A stretch of 64,000 nt of DNA from Hymenobacter crusticola (GTDB lineage Bacteria > Bacteroidota > Bacteroidia > Cytophagales > Hymenobacteraceae): positions 1-64,000 of the forward strand of contig NZ_MTSE01000014.1 in the NCBI RefSeq assembly GCF_002154225.1, written 5' to 3'. A program made the position numbers and the translations under genes. This document shows, piece after piece, positions 1 to 8,050 of the stretch. Numbering within the stretch: the stretch's first letter is position 1; every line of letters starts with the position of its first letter. The notes beneath the pieces were generated by a model. That model ran no database searches. It was given only the letters and a program-made list of their open reading frames with translations, and was not told where the DNA came from.

Positions 1-268
1 AGTGGGTGTAGTGGGTGGCGCCTTTAGCCATGGCCCACGTCTTCATGGCCGAAGCCACCGCGTCGGCTACTGACCGCTCCACCGGCGTGCCCTGCTTAAT
101 TGCAGCTTGCAACTTTTTGAAGTATTCCCCTGGCATGGTGGCCCGCATGGCCTCCAGGTTGAATACATTTTTACCAAAACTATCCGAGCGACGCTCAGTA
201 GTGGTGGGTACCGATACTGGTTCGCGTCGGTCAACTAATTCAAGAGCTTTAAAGCGCAGAATAGACAT
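1..268 (-). CDS. glnN: Glutamine synthetase type III, N-terminal part (cut by the window edge)
   Basis: The reverse strand encodes 89 residues starting MSILRFKALE from an ATG at 266-268 and running off the left edge. The segment NVFNLEAMRATMP and the later GATHYTH are typical of the N-terminus of GSIII, the large glutamine synthetase common in Bacteroidota. It would make glutamine from glutamate, ammonia and ATP in the cytoplasm. The catalytic domain lies outside the window. The 290 bp upstream are AT-rich and non-coding; I see no clear promoter box for this strand. Confidence 0.88.
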   Translation of the reverse strand, partial: MSILRFKALELVDRREPVSVPTTTERRSDSFGKNVFNLEAMRATMPGEYFKKLQAAIKQGTPVERSVADAVASAMKTWAMAKGATHYTH

Positions 269-527
269 GAAGAACGTTTAGGTATTACTTAGTGCAAGCA
301 AAATAGAAGAGAACAAACCGTTTTTCCAAAGCTCCTCGAAAAAATGGCCACTTTTTGTGAAAATCCACCTCTTTATGACGCATCTACCCCAAATAGCAAG
401 CTAGTATCTGATTAAACGCTAGCTATTTTCTGATTTTGCCCGAAAAATAACTACATCGTCGCAGTCTTATTTCATACTTATTACTCTTGCTTTTTTATTC
501 CTAAAGCAACGCAACCTCAAGCAAAGG

Positions 528-554
528 TTGGGCGTCACTTTCGCCCTACCTTTG
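528..554 (+). promoter_or_regulatory. Bacteroidota-type promoter, possibly for a leaderless transcript
   Basis: TTG at 528-530, a 16-nt spacer and TACCTTTG at 547-554 fit the Bacteroidota -33/-7 pattern (TTG, then TAnnTTTG). The GTG start of the next gene begins only 4 nt after the -7 box, where transcription would be expected to start, so the mRNA may lack a 5' leader. Confidence 0.6.
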
Positions 555-558
555 CCTC

Positions 559-2421
559 GTGAGAAACCGCTTTGCGTTCCAGCCGCTGTATTTTCTGTTT
601 TGGCTGGCCTTATTTTTAGCTGCGAAAGCTTTATTCCTAGTTTATCACGCGGCTCCCACGGCTGCGTTGTCGGCCAGGACCATAGCACGCATCTTTGTTT
701 ATGGTCTGCGCCTTGATGCCTCCAGTACCGCCTATGTATGTCTGCCCGCTTACTTGCTGTTTGTCGTAGGCAGCCTAGCTGGCGCGCGTTTTCCCACTGA
801 CCGGCTTATCCGTTTGTACACGGCCGTGGCCGTTCTGCTCGTAGCGCTGCTCACCGTCACCGACTTGGAGCTTTATCGCGCTTGGGGCTTTCGGCTAGAT
901 GCCACGCCGCTGCAATACCTAGCTTCGCCCGCTGAAATGGCCGCTTCGGCGGGTAATGCACCGGTTGTCTTACTAGTATCGCTGTTTTTGGGACTGTTGC
1001 TATTCGGTTGGGCACTCTACCAAAAGGTAGTAGGTCGCTTGCCGGCCTTGCCCCTGAAGTTCGGCCGTGGGCGGGCCGCTTTGGTGGGGGTTTTGGAAAT
1101 GATCTTGCTAGTAGTACCCCTGCGGGGGGGCGTGCAGCAAATTCCAGTCAATCAGAGTGACGTTTACTTTTCCAGTCAGCCTTACGCCAACCACGCGGCT
1201 ATTAATGTGCCCTGGAACGTAGCAAACTCCTTATTCCTGCAAAACGGAGGGCCTAATCCGTACCAGTTTATGGCTGATAGCACGGCGAGCCGAACCGTGA
1301 GCCACCTTTTTGCCACCGAGACGTCGGCACCTGACACGGCCAGCGCACGCTTGCTGCGGCAGCCGCGGCCCAATGTACTATTTATTATCCTAGAGAGCTT
1401 TACTGCGAAGCTGGTAGGTAGCGTGGGAGGAGAAGTAGGCGTGACACCTACCCTAGATAGTTTGGCGCGCACGGGGGTACTGTTCACTAACTTTTACGCC
1501 AGCGGCGACCGTAGCCAAAAGGGGTTAGTATCCTTGCTGAGCGGCTACCCCAATCAGCCCACCACCAGCATTATCAAGTATCCGCGCAAAACTGAACACC
1601 TTCCGCACTTGTGTCAGTCGCTGAAGACAGTGGGATATAGCTCCCACTACTATTATGGTGGCGAGCTAGCTTTTGCCAATATGAAAAGCTACCTCGTAAC
1701 GGCTGGCTACGAGCGTTTTACGGAGCGCGCCGACTTTACCCCGGCGCAACAGAACTCTAAGTGGGGTGCCCACGACCACATTCTGTTCGACCGCATGCTC
1801 AAGGACTTACCTAGCCAGCGGCAACCATTTTTTGTTACGGCCTTCACGCTGAGCAGCCACGAGCCATTTGATATTCCAATCCCGGCCAAGTTTCCCGGGA
1901 CGGACGAAGCAGCTCATTTTCGCAACTCTGTGTACTACACCGATTGGGCCCTGGGCCGCTTTCTACGAGCAGCGCGCACCCAGCCCTGGTGGGATAATAC
2001 GTTAGTTGTGCTGGTGGCAGACCACGGTCACCCGTTACCTAACAACGATTCCAACGAGAACCCTAGCAAGTTTCACATTCCCTTACTATTGGCAGGTGGC
2101 GCACTGCGCCCGGAAGTACGCGGACGCGTTGTTCCGGCATTTGGTGCGCAAACGGACCTAGCGGCCACGCTACTCGCCCAGCTTCAGCTTCCCGCAAAAG
2201 AGTATGTTTGGAGCCGCAATCTTTTGCAGGCTACTGCCAATCCATTTGCCTTTTATTGCTTTAATAATGGGTTTGGCATGGTCACGCCGGCCGGCACCGT
2301 TACCTTCGACAACGTGGCCCGCCAGATGATGTGGAAGGCCCCCGACAGCGTGCCCGACACCCAACTAGTAAAAGGGCAGGCATACGAGCAAGCCTCCTAC
2401 GCCGACTTTTTGCACAAATAA
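559..2421 (+). CDS. LtaS-type sulfatase-fold membrane enzyme (phosphoglycerol transferase-like)
   Basis: 620 residues. The first ~190 hold about five membrane segments, and residues ~271-560 form an alkaline-phosphatase/sulfatase domain as in lipoteichoic acid synthases. Visible metal and catalytic candidates are Glu279 (ILESF), a Ser/Lys stretch near 317-321 (DRSQKG), His434 (SSHEPF) and Asp488-His489 (VADHGHP). In Gram-negative relatives such enzymes modify periplasmic glycans or lipids with phospho-groups; the substrate cannot be read here. GTG start, set by the promoter immediately upstream. The next gene follows almost directly, suggesting co-transcription. Confidence 0.8.
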   Translation: MRNRFAFQPLYFLFWLALFLAAKALFLVYHAAPTAALSARTIARIFVYGLRLDASSTAYVCLPAYLLFVVGSLAGARFPTDRLIRLYTAVAVLLVALLTVTDLELYRAWGFRLDATPLQYLASPAEMAASAGNAPVVLLVSLFLGLLLFGWALYQKVVGRLPALPLKFGRGRAALVGVLEMILLVVPLRGGVQQIPVNQSDVYFSSQPYANHAAINVPWNVANSLFLQNGGPNPYQFMADSTASRTVSHLFATETSAPDTASARLLRQPRPNVLFIILESFTAKLVGSVGGEVGVTPTLDSLARTGVLFTNFYASGDRSQKGLVSLLSGYPNQPTTSIIKYPRKTEHLPHLCQSLKTVGYSSHYYYGGELAFANMKSYLVTAGYERFTERADFTPAQQNSKWGAHDHILFDRMLKDLPSQRQPFFVTAFTLSSHEPFDIPIPAKFPGTDEAAHFRNSVYYTDWALGRFLRAARTQPWWDNTLVVLVADHGHPLPNNDSNENPSKFHIPLLLAGGALRPEVRGRVVPAFGAQTDLAATLLAQLQLPAKEYVWSRNLLQATANPFAFYCFNNGFGMVTPAGTVTFDNVARQMMWKAPDSVPDTQLVKGQAYEQASYADFLHK

Positions 2422-2430
2422 TTGCTTCTG

Positions 2431-2796
2431 ATGCCGCAATTGCTCTTTGTTTATAATGCGGAAGCGGGTGCGCTACAGGGGCTGCTGGACACCCTGCACA
2501 AGACCCTCTCTCCCCAAACTTACGCCTGTTCGCTGTGCCGTCTGACGTACGGCGCGGTGCACATGCGCTCGGAGTGGAAGCAGTTTGTGCAAGAGCTAGG
2601 GTTGCCCTGCCGGTTCCTGCACCGCCCGGAGTTTATCCGGGAGTTCCCAACCCTGCGCCAGCAGCCACTCCCAGCGGCCTTTGGGCAAAATACCACTGGC
2701 GAGTGGCAGTTGCTCGTGTCAAAAGAGGAATTTGATCAGGCCAACCTAGCTTCTTTGATGCAGCTTATCCGGACCCGTCTGTCCACCCTCGCATAA
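2431..2796 (+). CDS. Conserved hypothetical protein with CxxC motif
   Basis: About 121 residues beginning MPQLLFVYNAEAG, an opening I recall from a small uncharacterised bacterial family. It contains CSLCRLTYG (CxxC) and a phenylalanine/proline-rich middle with RPEF. No signal peptide or membrane segment. An in-frame TTG three codons earlier (2422) is a possible start, but the ATG is preferred. It starts 9 nt after the LtaS-like gene and is probably in its transcript. Function unknown; the CxxC could bind metal or act in redox. Confidence 0.6.
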   Translation: MPQLLFVYNAEAGALQGLLDTLHKTLSPQTYACSLCRLTYGAVHMRSEWKQFVQELGLPCRFLHRPEFIREFPTLRQQPLPAAFGQNTTGEWQLLVSKEEFDQANLASLMQLIRTRLSTLA

Positions 2797-3188
2797 TTAG
2801 CTACACGCGTTTAAGCGCACCAGTATGCTCAAACTGTGCTGCTCCAGCGGAGGAAGCATCGACGGACGTTACAACTAGACCACTTGCGTTTTCACGCCGG
2901 CACAGCCTTATTCCATTCCTCGTGCCGAAAACCGAGTCTTCTTGCTGCCAAACCTTTCTCTCCGGCCGCAAAACATAGCTGCGCTTTATGAGAGCTACGA
3001 CATAGTTGTGGCGCAACAGCGGGCCTACTTACGCGTTATCCTAGCTTTTTTTTGGCGCGCAATAAAGTTTCTTTCAAGGTAGAACGTCACAGTATTCAGC
3101 AAGTCTTGCCGCGGCAGTCACTCGGGCGCCGCGCACCTCTGCCCTGCCGCACTGCGGCAGGAGGATATTACTGAATCTGCCTTCTCGC
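2797..3188. other. Intergenic region, 392 bp
   Basis: No convincing gene. It contains one strong small hairpin, CCTGCCGC/GCGGCAGG at 3143-3161 with a 3-nt loop, just upstream of the next start codon. It has no T-run and may be a leader structure. No clear TAnnTTTG box was found. Confidence 0.5.
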
Positions 3189-3854
3189 ATGAAACTCTTG
3201 GCTACTCTCTCTTTTTTTCTTTTCCTGGTTGTTGGTACCGCCTTTCCACTGTGGTTACCAGTGCAGGAACCCCTATCCACGGCAAAAGCAACTTCCGTTA
3301 TACCTTCTCACCAGGACCTAGCTGGGCCGGTTCTGGCGGGTGAACTCATCGGCTTTGTTTCCACCCCAGTAATGGCACCCGTGACCGGCATTGTCCTCGA
3401 AACCTATTTCTACGAGGGCCAATTTGTGCACAAAGGACAGGTATTAGTTAAGCTGTGGGTCCGGGCCGCCAACGGGCAGGAATACGTTAGCGCACCCAAA
3501 GATGGGGTCATCACTCACTTTTATGCGCGCATACGGGAGCTGTGGCCCGTCGCCAAACCCATCCTTACGCTTGCCGACCCAACGCAACTGCATGTACGCC
3601 TCAAACCTAGCTCCCCTGCATCAGTATCCCACTTCCACGCTCATGATAACCTCTACGTTCAGCTAGCCACTAGTTCCTCCGCTACGGTGCCGGGCAAAGT
3701 TGCGCAGCTTGACTTCCCGGCAAAGGCACCTGCCACCTTGAGGGTGCACTTAGCCAAGCCCCTGGCCGGCGCCCGCCCCGGTTCCGCTCTGTTCATTACG
3801 AGTGCCGCTGGGCCAGTTCTTAAAGTCTCAAAAAAGATAGCAACCAGCTTCTAA
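3189..3854 (+). CDS. Exported lipoyl-hairpin protein (HlyD/biotinyl-lipoyl-like)
   Basis: 221 residues with an N-terminal signal segment (KLLATLSFFLFLVVG). Residues ~58-125 resemble the paired beta-hairpins of biotinyl/lipoyl domains of periplasmic adaptor proteins: VMAPVTGIVLE, then EGQFVHKGQVLVKL, and a second half VSAPKDGVITHFY. The rest looks like a small beta barrel (HVRLKPS onward). No coiled-coil hairpin is present, so it is shorter than classical RND or HlyD adaptors. No efflux pump gene is adjacent. It may be a stand-alone periplasmic adaptor-like protein; partner unknown. Confidence 0.6.
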   Translation: MKLLATLSFFLFLVVGTAFPLWLPVQEPLSTAKATSVIPSHQDLAGPVLAGELIGFVSTPVMAPVTGIVLETYFYEGQFVHKGQVLVKLWVRAANGQEYVSAPKDGVITHFYARIRELWPVAKPILTLADPTQLHVRLKPSSPASVSHFHAHDNLYVQLATSSSATVPGKVAQLDFPAKAPATLRVHLAKPLAGARPGSALFITSAAGPVLKVSKKIATSF

Positions 3855-4229
3855 GGCGTTGGCTTCATTCTAATACTTGCACAATTTGCCGAAGCTGCTT
3901 TTTCAGGAGACACCATTTTGCGGATGGTTGTGTTGAGGTGGGCGTCGTTTGGGAGCAACTAGCTGCCGTTAGTTCTCTCGTATGGTAGCGCAGCCTCCTA
4001 TTGGCTTTCGTAAAATCGTTACCTTTGTCGCTATTTCAAATCGTCGTGGGGCGCTTGTTTAGTGCGTCAGCGGGACGAAGAACAAAGCAAGTACGGGACA
4101 TGCTACGGCAGGGTGCCAGACTACAATACCGACAATGAAGTCTGCACCGATTCGCCGAAAGCTAGGACCGATTTGCGTTTCAAAACCGATTACATAAGCT
4201 CAGAAAAGGTTTTGAGGCATGATACTCTT
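3855..4229 (+). other. Intergenic region and mtaB leader
   Basis: 375 bp without a supported gene. It carries the mtaB promoter near 4001-4027 and a leader of roughly 195 nt. The leader can be translated in frame with mtaB from a GTG at 4062, but this part has no family resemblance. Confidence 0.5.
4001..4027 (+). promoter_or_regulatory. Bacteroidota-type promoter upstream of mtaB
   Basis: TTG at 4001-4003, 16-nt spacer and TACCTTTG at 4020-4027, the same geometry as the promoter at 528-554. Transcription should begin near 4034, giving an mtaB leader of about 195 nt. Confidence 0.55.
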
Positions 4230-5567
4230 ATGAACACCAGAAAAGTTGCTTTTTACACGCTGGGCTGCAAGCTCAATTTCTCGGAAACGTCGGCCATCGG
4301 GCGACAGTTTGAGGAGCGCGGCTTCCAGAAAGTAGCCTTCGAGGAGGCCGCTGATATTTACGTCATTAATACGTGCTCCGTCACCGACCATGCCGACCGC
4401 AAGTGCCGCAAGGTGGTGAAGGAAGCGCTGAAGCACAACCCCGACGCCTTCGTGACGATTGTGGGTTGCTATGCCCAGCTTAAGCCCCAGGAAATTGCAG
4501 AGATTCCGGGGGTGCACGCCGTGCTAGGGGCCGCCGAGAAGTTTCAGCTAGTGGATATTCTGGCCGGATTTGAGAAGCCCGCCGGCGGCAAAGGCCAGGT
4601 GTATGCCAGTCCTATCAGCGAAGCCACGGAGTTCCACGCGGCGCATTCGTTCGGCGACCGGACCCGCACGTTTCTGAAAGTGCAGGACGGCTGTGATTAC
4701 TCGTGCTCCTTCTGCACCATTCCGTTGGCCCGCGGCAAAAGCCGCTCCGATAGTGTGCAGAGCGTAGTAGAGCGTGTGCAAAAGCTCGCTGGTACGGGCG
4801 TGCAGGAAATTGTGCTAACGGGTGTCAACCTCGGCGACTTTGGGCTGCAAGGCCCTGACCGGGAGCGGCGCGAAGATTTCGGTGACTTGGTGCGCGCGCT
4901 GGATGAGGTAGAGGGCATCAACCGCTTCCGCATCTCCTCCTGCGAGCCCAACCTGCTTACCGACGAGATTATTCGCTTCGTGGCGGGCTCTCAGCGTTTC
5001 ATGCCGCACTTCCATATTCCACTGCAAAGCGGCTCAGACAAGATTCTCGGGCTGATGCGCCGCCGCTACCGCCGGGCGCTCTACGCTAGCCGCGTGGCGC
5101 TCATCAAGGAGGTAATGCCGCACGCCTGCATCGGCGTGGACGTGATTGTGGGCTTTCCCGGCGAAACTGAGGAAGATTTTCTGGAAACTTACTACTTCCT
5201 CAACGAGCTAGATATAAGCTACTTTCATGTGTTTCCGTACTCGGAGCGCGCCAACACTTTAGCACCTAATCTCCCGGGCCGCGTGCACGACGGCGAGCGG
5301 CACCGTCGCACCACGATGCTGCGCTCGTTGTCGGAAAAGAAAAAGCGCTACTTCTACGAGCAGCACCTAGGTCTGGAAACTGAAGTGCTCTTCGAAGACG
5401 ACGTGACCAACGGCCAAATGGAAGGCTTCACGCCCAACTACATCCGCGTGACGGCCAAGTACGACCCGCTGCTCGTGGGTGAGCGGAAGCGTCTGCGCCT
5501 GACGAATGTTAATGCGCAAGGACACATGGAAGCCGAGGAGCTAGGTATCGAAGTGTTTCAGCACTGA
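4230..5567 (+). CDS. mtaB: tRNA t6A37 methylthiotransferase MtaB
   Basis: 445 residues from the ATG at 4230 (MNTRKVAFYTLGCKLN), the usual length of the family. The N-terminal UPF0004 domain has Cys13 in GCKLN and later INTCSVT and VGCYAQ for the second iron-sulfur cluster. The radical-SAM signature is C155-DYS-C159-SF-C162, followed by a C-terminal TRAM-like domain. MtaB converts t6A37 to ms2t6A37 in tRNAs reading ANN codons. The GCKLN form fits MtaB better than MiaB, whose equivalent here (31916-33361) has GCQMN. It ends just before a very long bidirectional hairpin. Confidence 0.92.
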   Translation: MNTRKVAFYTLGCKLNFSETSAIGRQFEERGFQKVAFEEAADIYVINTCSVTDHADRKCRKVVKEALKHNPDAFVTIVGCYAQLKPQEIAEIPGVHAVLGAAEKFQLVDILAGFEKPAGGKGQVYASPISEATEFHAAHSFGDRTRTFLKVQDGCDYSCSFCTIPLARGKSRSDSVQSVVERVQKLAGTGVQEIVLTGVNLGDFGLQGPDRERREDFGDLVRALDEVEGINRFRISSCEPNLLTDEIIRFVAGSQRFMPHFHIPLQSGSDKILGLMRRRYRRALYASRVALIKEVMPHACIGVDVIVGFPGETEEDFLETYYFLNELDISYFHVFPYSERANTLAPNLPGRVHDGERHRRTTMLRSLSEKKKRYFYEQHLGLETEVLFEDDVTNGQMEGFTPNYIRVTAKYDPLLVGERKRLRLTNVNAQGHMEAEELGIEVFQH

Positions 5568-5569
5568 GC

Positions 5570-5647
5570 CTATCAAACAGGCTGTAACACCAAGCGGCCC
5601 GTAGCAGGAGTGCTACGGGCCGCTTGGTGTTACAGCCTGTTTGATAG
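5570..5647. terminator. 37-bp perfect inverted repeat between convergent genes
   Basis: Left arm 5570-5606 and right arm 5611-5647 are exact reverse complements, with loop GGAG at 5607-5610. It starts 2 nt after the mtaB stop and lies 14 nt from the end of the opposing HTH gene, so it can act for both strands. No long T-run follows on either side, and the stem is far longer than an intrinsic terminator needs. Confidence 0.8.
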
Positions 5648-5661
5648 CATAACCAATGGTG

Positions 5662-6273
5662 TTACCGACTCAGTTGCCGCTGCATCATTTCCATCATCTG
5701 CTGCATCATGCGCTGTTGTTCCTGCAGATGCTGGTTGCGCATTTCGGCTAAAGCCAGCTGATGCGAGAGTTGTTGGGCATAAAGGGCCGCTTGTAGGCTA
5801 GCCGTCGGGTCAGCTACCGGGGCAGGGGTTGGCGCTGGCAGTGTGGGCGCCGTTGCAACACTTGGAGCAACTGGTGTCGGCGCGGCTGGAGGAGCTACGT
5901 TTTCAAAGGAAGCCACGCTTGGCGCGGGGGCGGCGGGCGCAACTACTGGTTGGGGGGGCGCTGGTGCAGGAGCGGCCGGTCTTTCCTCAGCAGCAACTGA
6001 TGCTGTTATAGGCACTGCTTCTGCTGGTTCTGGCTCACTAGGCTCTGTCCCTATGAGCATAGAACCGCTGCCTTGCATTAGCCAGTCTTTTGATACATTT
6101 GGGTACACCTCAAAGATCTTACACAAAAGATCAAACCCTGGCTTATTGCGCTCGTCAACAAGATGTTGAATAACGGTTGCGGTCTTGTCAAGCGACGCAG
6201 CAAAAGCATTTTTTGATATACCCAGATGGGATACCAACAGACTAATACGCTGCCCTACTGTTTGCGTTGCCAT
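5662..6273 (-). CDS. HTH (Cro/CI-like) regulator with Pro/Ala-rich and Gln/Met-rich tail
   Basis: About 203 residues from the ATG at 6271-6273 (MATQTVGQRISLLVSHL); in-frame starts at 6279 (ATG) and 6285 (TTG) are alternatives. Residues ~5-65 look like a lambda-repressor-type helix-turn-helix (GISKNAFAASLDKTATVIQ, then NKPGFDLLCKIFEVYP). The next ~100 residues are a low-complexity Pro/Ala/Val linker, and the last ~45 are a Gln/Met-rich probable coiled coil (LQEQQRMMQQMMEMM). This layout occurs in chromosomal Bacteroidota regulators as well as phage repressors; no phage genes are near. The palindrome around its promoter suggests self-regulation. Confidence 0.72.
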   Translation of the reverse strand: MATQTVGQRISLLVSHLGISKNAFAASLDKTATVIQHLVDERNKPGFDLLCKIFEVYPNVSKDWLMQGSGSMLIGTEPSEPEPAEAVPITASVAAEERPAAPAPAPPQPVVAPAAPAPSVASFENVAPPAAPTPVAPSVATAPTLPAPTPAPVADPTASLQAALYAQQLSHQLALAEMRNQHLQEQQRMMQQMMEMMQRQLSR

Positions 6274-6279
6274 TATCAT

Positions 6280-6351
6280 AAACAAATGAGTGTATCGCTT
6301 TTCAACGCAAATATATACTCATTTGTTTAATCCACCTTACTCATTTTGAGT
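6280..6351 (-). promoter_or_regulatory. Promoter of the HTH gene flanked by palindromic operator arms
   Basis: On the reverse strand TATATTTG (6308-6315) matches the TAnnTTTG box. It is flanked by an exact 12-bp inverted repeat, AAACAAATGAGT at 6280-6291 and ACTCATTTGTTT at 6317-6328. A further small palindrome, ACTCA-TTT-TGAGT, lies at 6339-6351 and shares the ACTCATTT core. The inner arm reaches to within a few bases of the start codon. This is the expected layout of an autoregulatory operator. Confidence 0.6.
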
Positions 6352-6487
6352 TCCCTGAAAGCACCAAGCCCCAGCAAAGCAACCTCATTGTACTGATGTC
6401 GTCTTGCCGGGGCTTGTTGTGTGCTTCGCAGTTATGACCTAGGTCGGGCGCGAGCGTGGCCTTATGCCGTGGGTTGGTTCTTCCCTC

Positions 6488-7729
6488 CTACTCATAGCGC
6501 AGCGACTCAATGGGATCAAGACGCGAGGCTTTGCTGGCGGGATAATACCCCGAAGCTAGCCCTACCGTCACGCAGATGATCAGGCCGAGGATCATCCAGA
6601 GCCACGGCACGAAGAAGGTACCGCCCCCCGGAATAAGCAGCGCAATAGAATTGCCCATGGCCACGCCGAGCACAATGCCGAGTACCCCGCCGAGCACGCA
6701 GATGACAATAGCCTCGATGAGGAACTGCTGGCGAATTTGCACGGCCGTTGCGCCGAGGGCTTTGCGAATGCCGATTTCGCGGGTGCGCTCTGTAACAGAC
6801 ACCATCATGATGTTCATGAGGGCAATGCTAGCCCCGAGCAGCGTAATAAAGCCCACCAGGAAGCCGCCCGAGCGCAAGGTGCTGGTCATGGAGTCGAGCT
6901 TGCCGGTAAGCGACTCGCTGCTATCAACCTCGAAGGAATCTTCCTGCCCCAGAGGGTCGTGGCGCACGGCGCGCATAATGCCGGTGGCCTGGCCGGTTAC
7001 GTAGGCTAGGTTTTCGGCCTGGGTGACGGCCGTTTTTACGTTGAACGTGAGGGCGCGCTGCCGAGGCAACTGGTTGCCGGTTTCGAGCGGGATGAGCACG
7101 AGACGGTCGGCGCCACCGCCGCCTAGGTCACTACCGCTTTTCTCGAGCTGTCCGACCACGGTAAAGCGCCGCCCGAGCAGGTAGATGTACTTGCCCATGG
7201 GATTCTCGTTGGCAAACAACTTGTCTTTCAGCTCCAAGCCAATGATGGCGACGTTGGCACCGTTATCAAGTTCGGCTTGGGAGAATGTGCGCCCGGCCGA
7301 CAGGTTATAGCTTTGAATTTGAAGGTAGTTTTCATCCCCGGCTACTACTTGGGTGTTCGGGTTGGTTTTTTGCCCGTTGGCCTTCACCTCGGCGGCGCCC
7401 GTTACCTGGGCAGACAGGCCCACGGTAGCCTCATCGCCAATTTGCTGTTTGTACTGCTTGGCTTGCAAGTACGTGATGGCCGGGTACGTTTTCTCGATTA
7501 CTCCCTGCCGTCGCCGGCCGTTGTTGTAGCCCTTGGCGCGCATCTCGAACGAGTTGGCCCCTAAGGTGGCAAAGGTGGAATTCAGCTTGTACTTCATCGT
7601 ATCGATGGCCGTGAGAATACCCACTAGCGCCATAATTCCGATGCTGACAATGAGCGCCGTCAGGATCGTGCGGAGCAGATTGCTACCAATGGAACGGAAA
7701 GCTTCCTTGATGTTTTCTAACAGATGCAT
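6488..7729 (-). CDS. ABC transporter permease, MacB/FtsX family
   Basis: 413 residues. An N-terminal membrane segment (~18-43), a large periplasmic MacB_PCD domain (~50-270) and three C-terminal membrane segments form the FtsX domain (GGFLVGFITLLGASIALMNI, TEAIVIC-like segment, PWLWMILGLIICVTVG). TERTREIGIRKALGA is the typical coupling-helix region of MacB-type permeases. These move macrolides, peptides or lipoproteins by mechanotransmission. No ATPase or adaptor gene is adjacent, so its partner is elsewhere. A GC-rich hairpin downstream (AAGCCCC/GGGGCTT, ~6366-6415) may end its transcript. Confidence 0.88.
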   Translation of the reverse strand: MHLLENIKEAFRSIGSNLLRTILTALIVSIGIMALVGILTAIDTMKYKLNSTFATLGANSFEMRAKGYNNGRRRQGVIEKTYPAITYLQAKQYKQQIGDEATVGLSAQVTGAAEVKANGQKTNPNTQVVAGDENYLQIQSYNLSAGRTFSQAELDNGANVAIIGLELKDKLFANENPMGKYIYLLGRRFTVVGQLEKSGSDLGGGGADRLVLIPLETGNQLPRQRALTFNVKTAVTQAENLAYVTGQATGIMRAVRHDPLGQEDSFEVDSSESLTGKLDSMTSTLRSGGFLVGFITLLGASIALMNIMMVSVTERTREIGIRKALGATAVQIRQQFLIEAIVICVLGGVLGIVLGVAMGNSIALLIPGGGTFFVPWLWMILGLIICVTVGLASGYYPASKASRLDPIESLRYE

Positions 7730-8050
7730 AGTGGTAGTAGCTACTCGTGCAAGGTAAAGGGTTTCAGCTGAACTCTGGACGGTGATAGACGTGAAAACCT
7801 AAGGAGTTGGTTGTATCATCATGCTGACGGCAGAACGTTATTCCGAGCTTAGTATTAGTAGAGGAATTGCGTGCGCACGCGTTATGCCTCCTACTGGTCG
7901 GCATGACGTTGCAATGAGTACACGCACGGTACTTCTGATGCCGGCCTACCTTCTTTTTTCAGCGAACAAATTATCAGCCCCTATTCCCTGCCGTCTGCAC
8001 TCTTTCGTATCTTACCTTTATTTCCCCTTCCTTTCCTCTAGCCGAACGTG
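7730..8050. other. Divergent intergenic region, about 320 bp
   Basis: Lies between the permease start and the exported protein start. A near-consensus -7 box TACCTTTA (8013-8020) could serve the rightward gene. No clear box is seen for the leftward gene, and there are no repeats or small genes I can support. Confidence 0.4.

Noticed and set aside
2801..3016. 71-codon frame on the reverse strand between two real genes
   Set aside because: No recognisable motif, no promoter, low-quality composition; could be chance in a 392-bp spacer.
4062..4229. In-frame extension of mtaB to an upstream GTG
   Set aside because: The added 56 residues have no resemblance to the family, whereas the ATG at 4230 gives the standard N-terminus.
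5662..6351. Prophage remnant suggested by the CI-like regulator
   Set aside because: No integrase, structural or lysis genes and no att-like repeats nearby.
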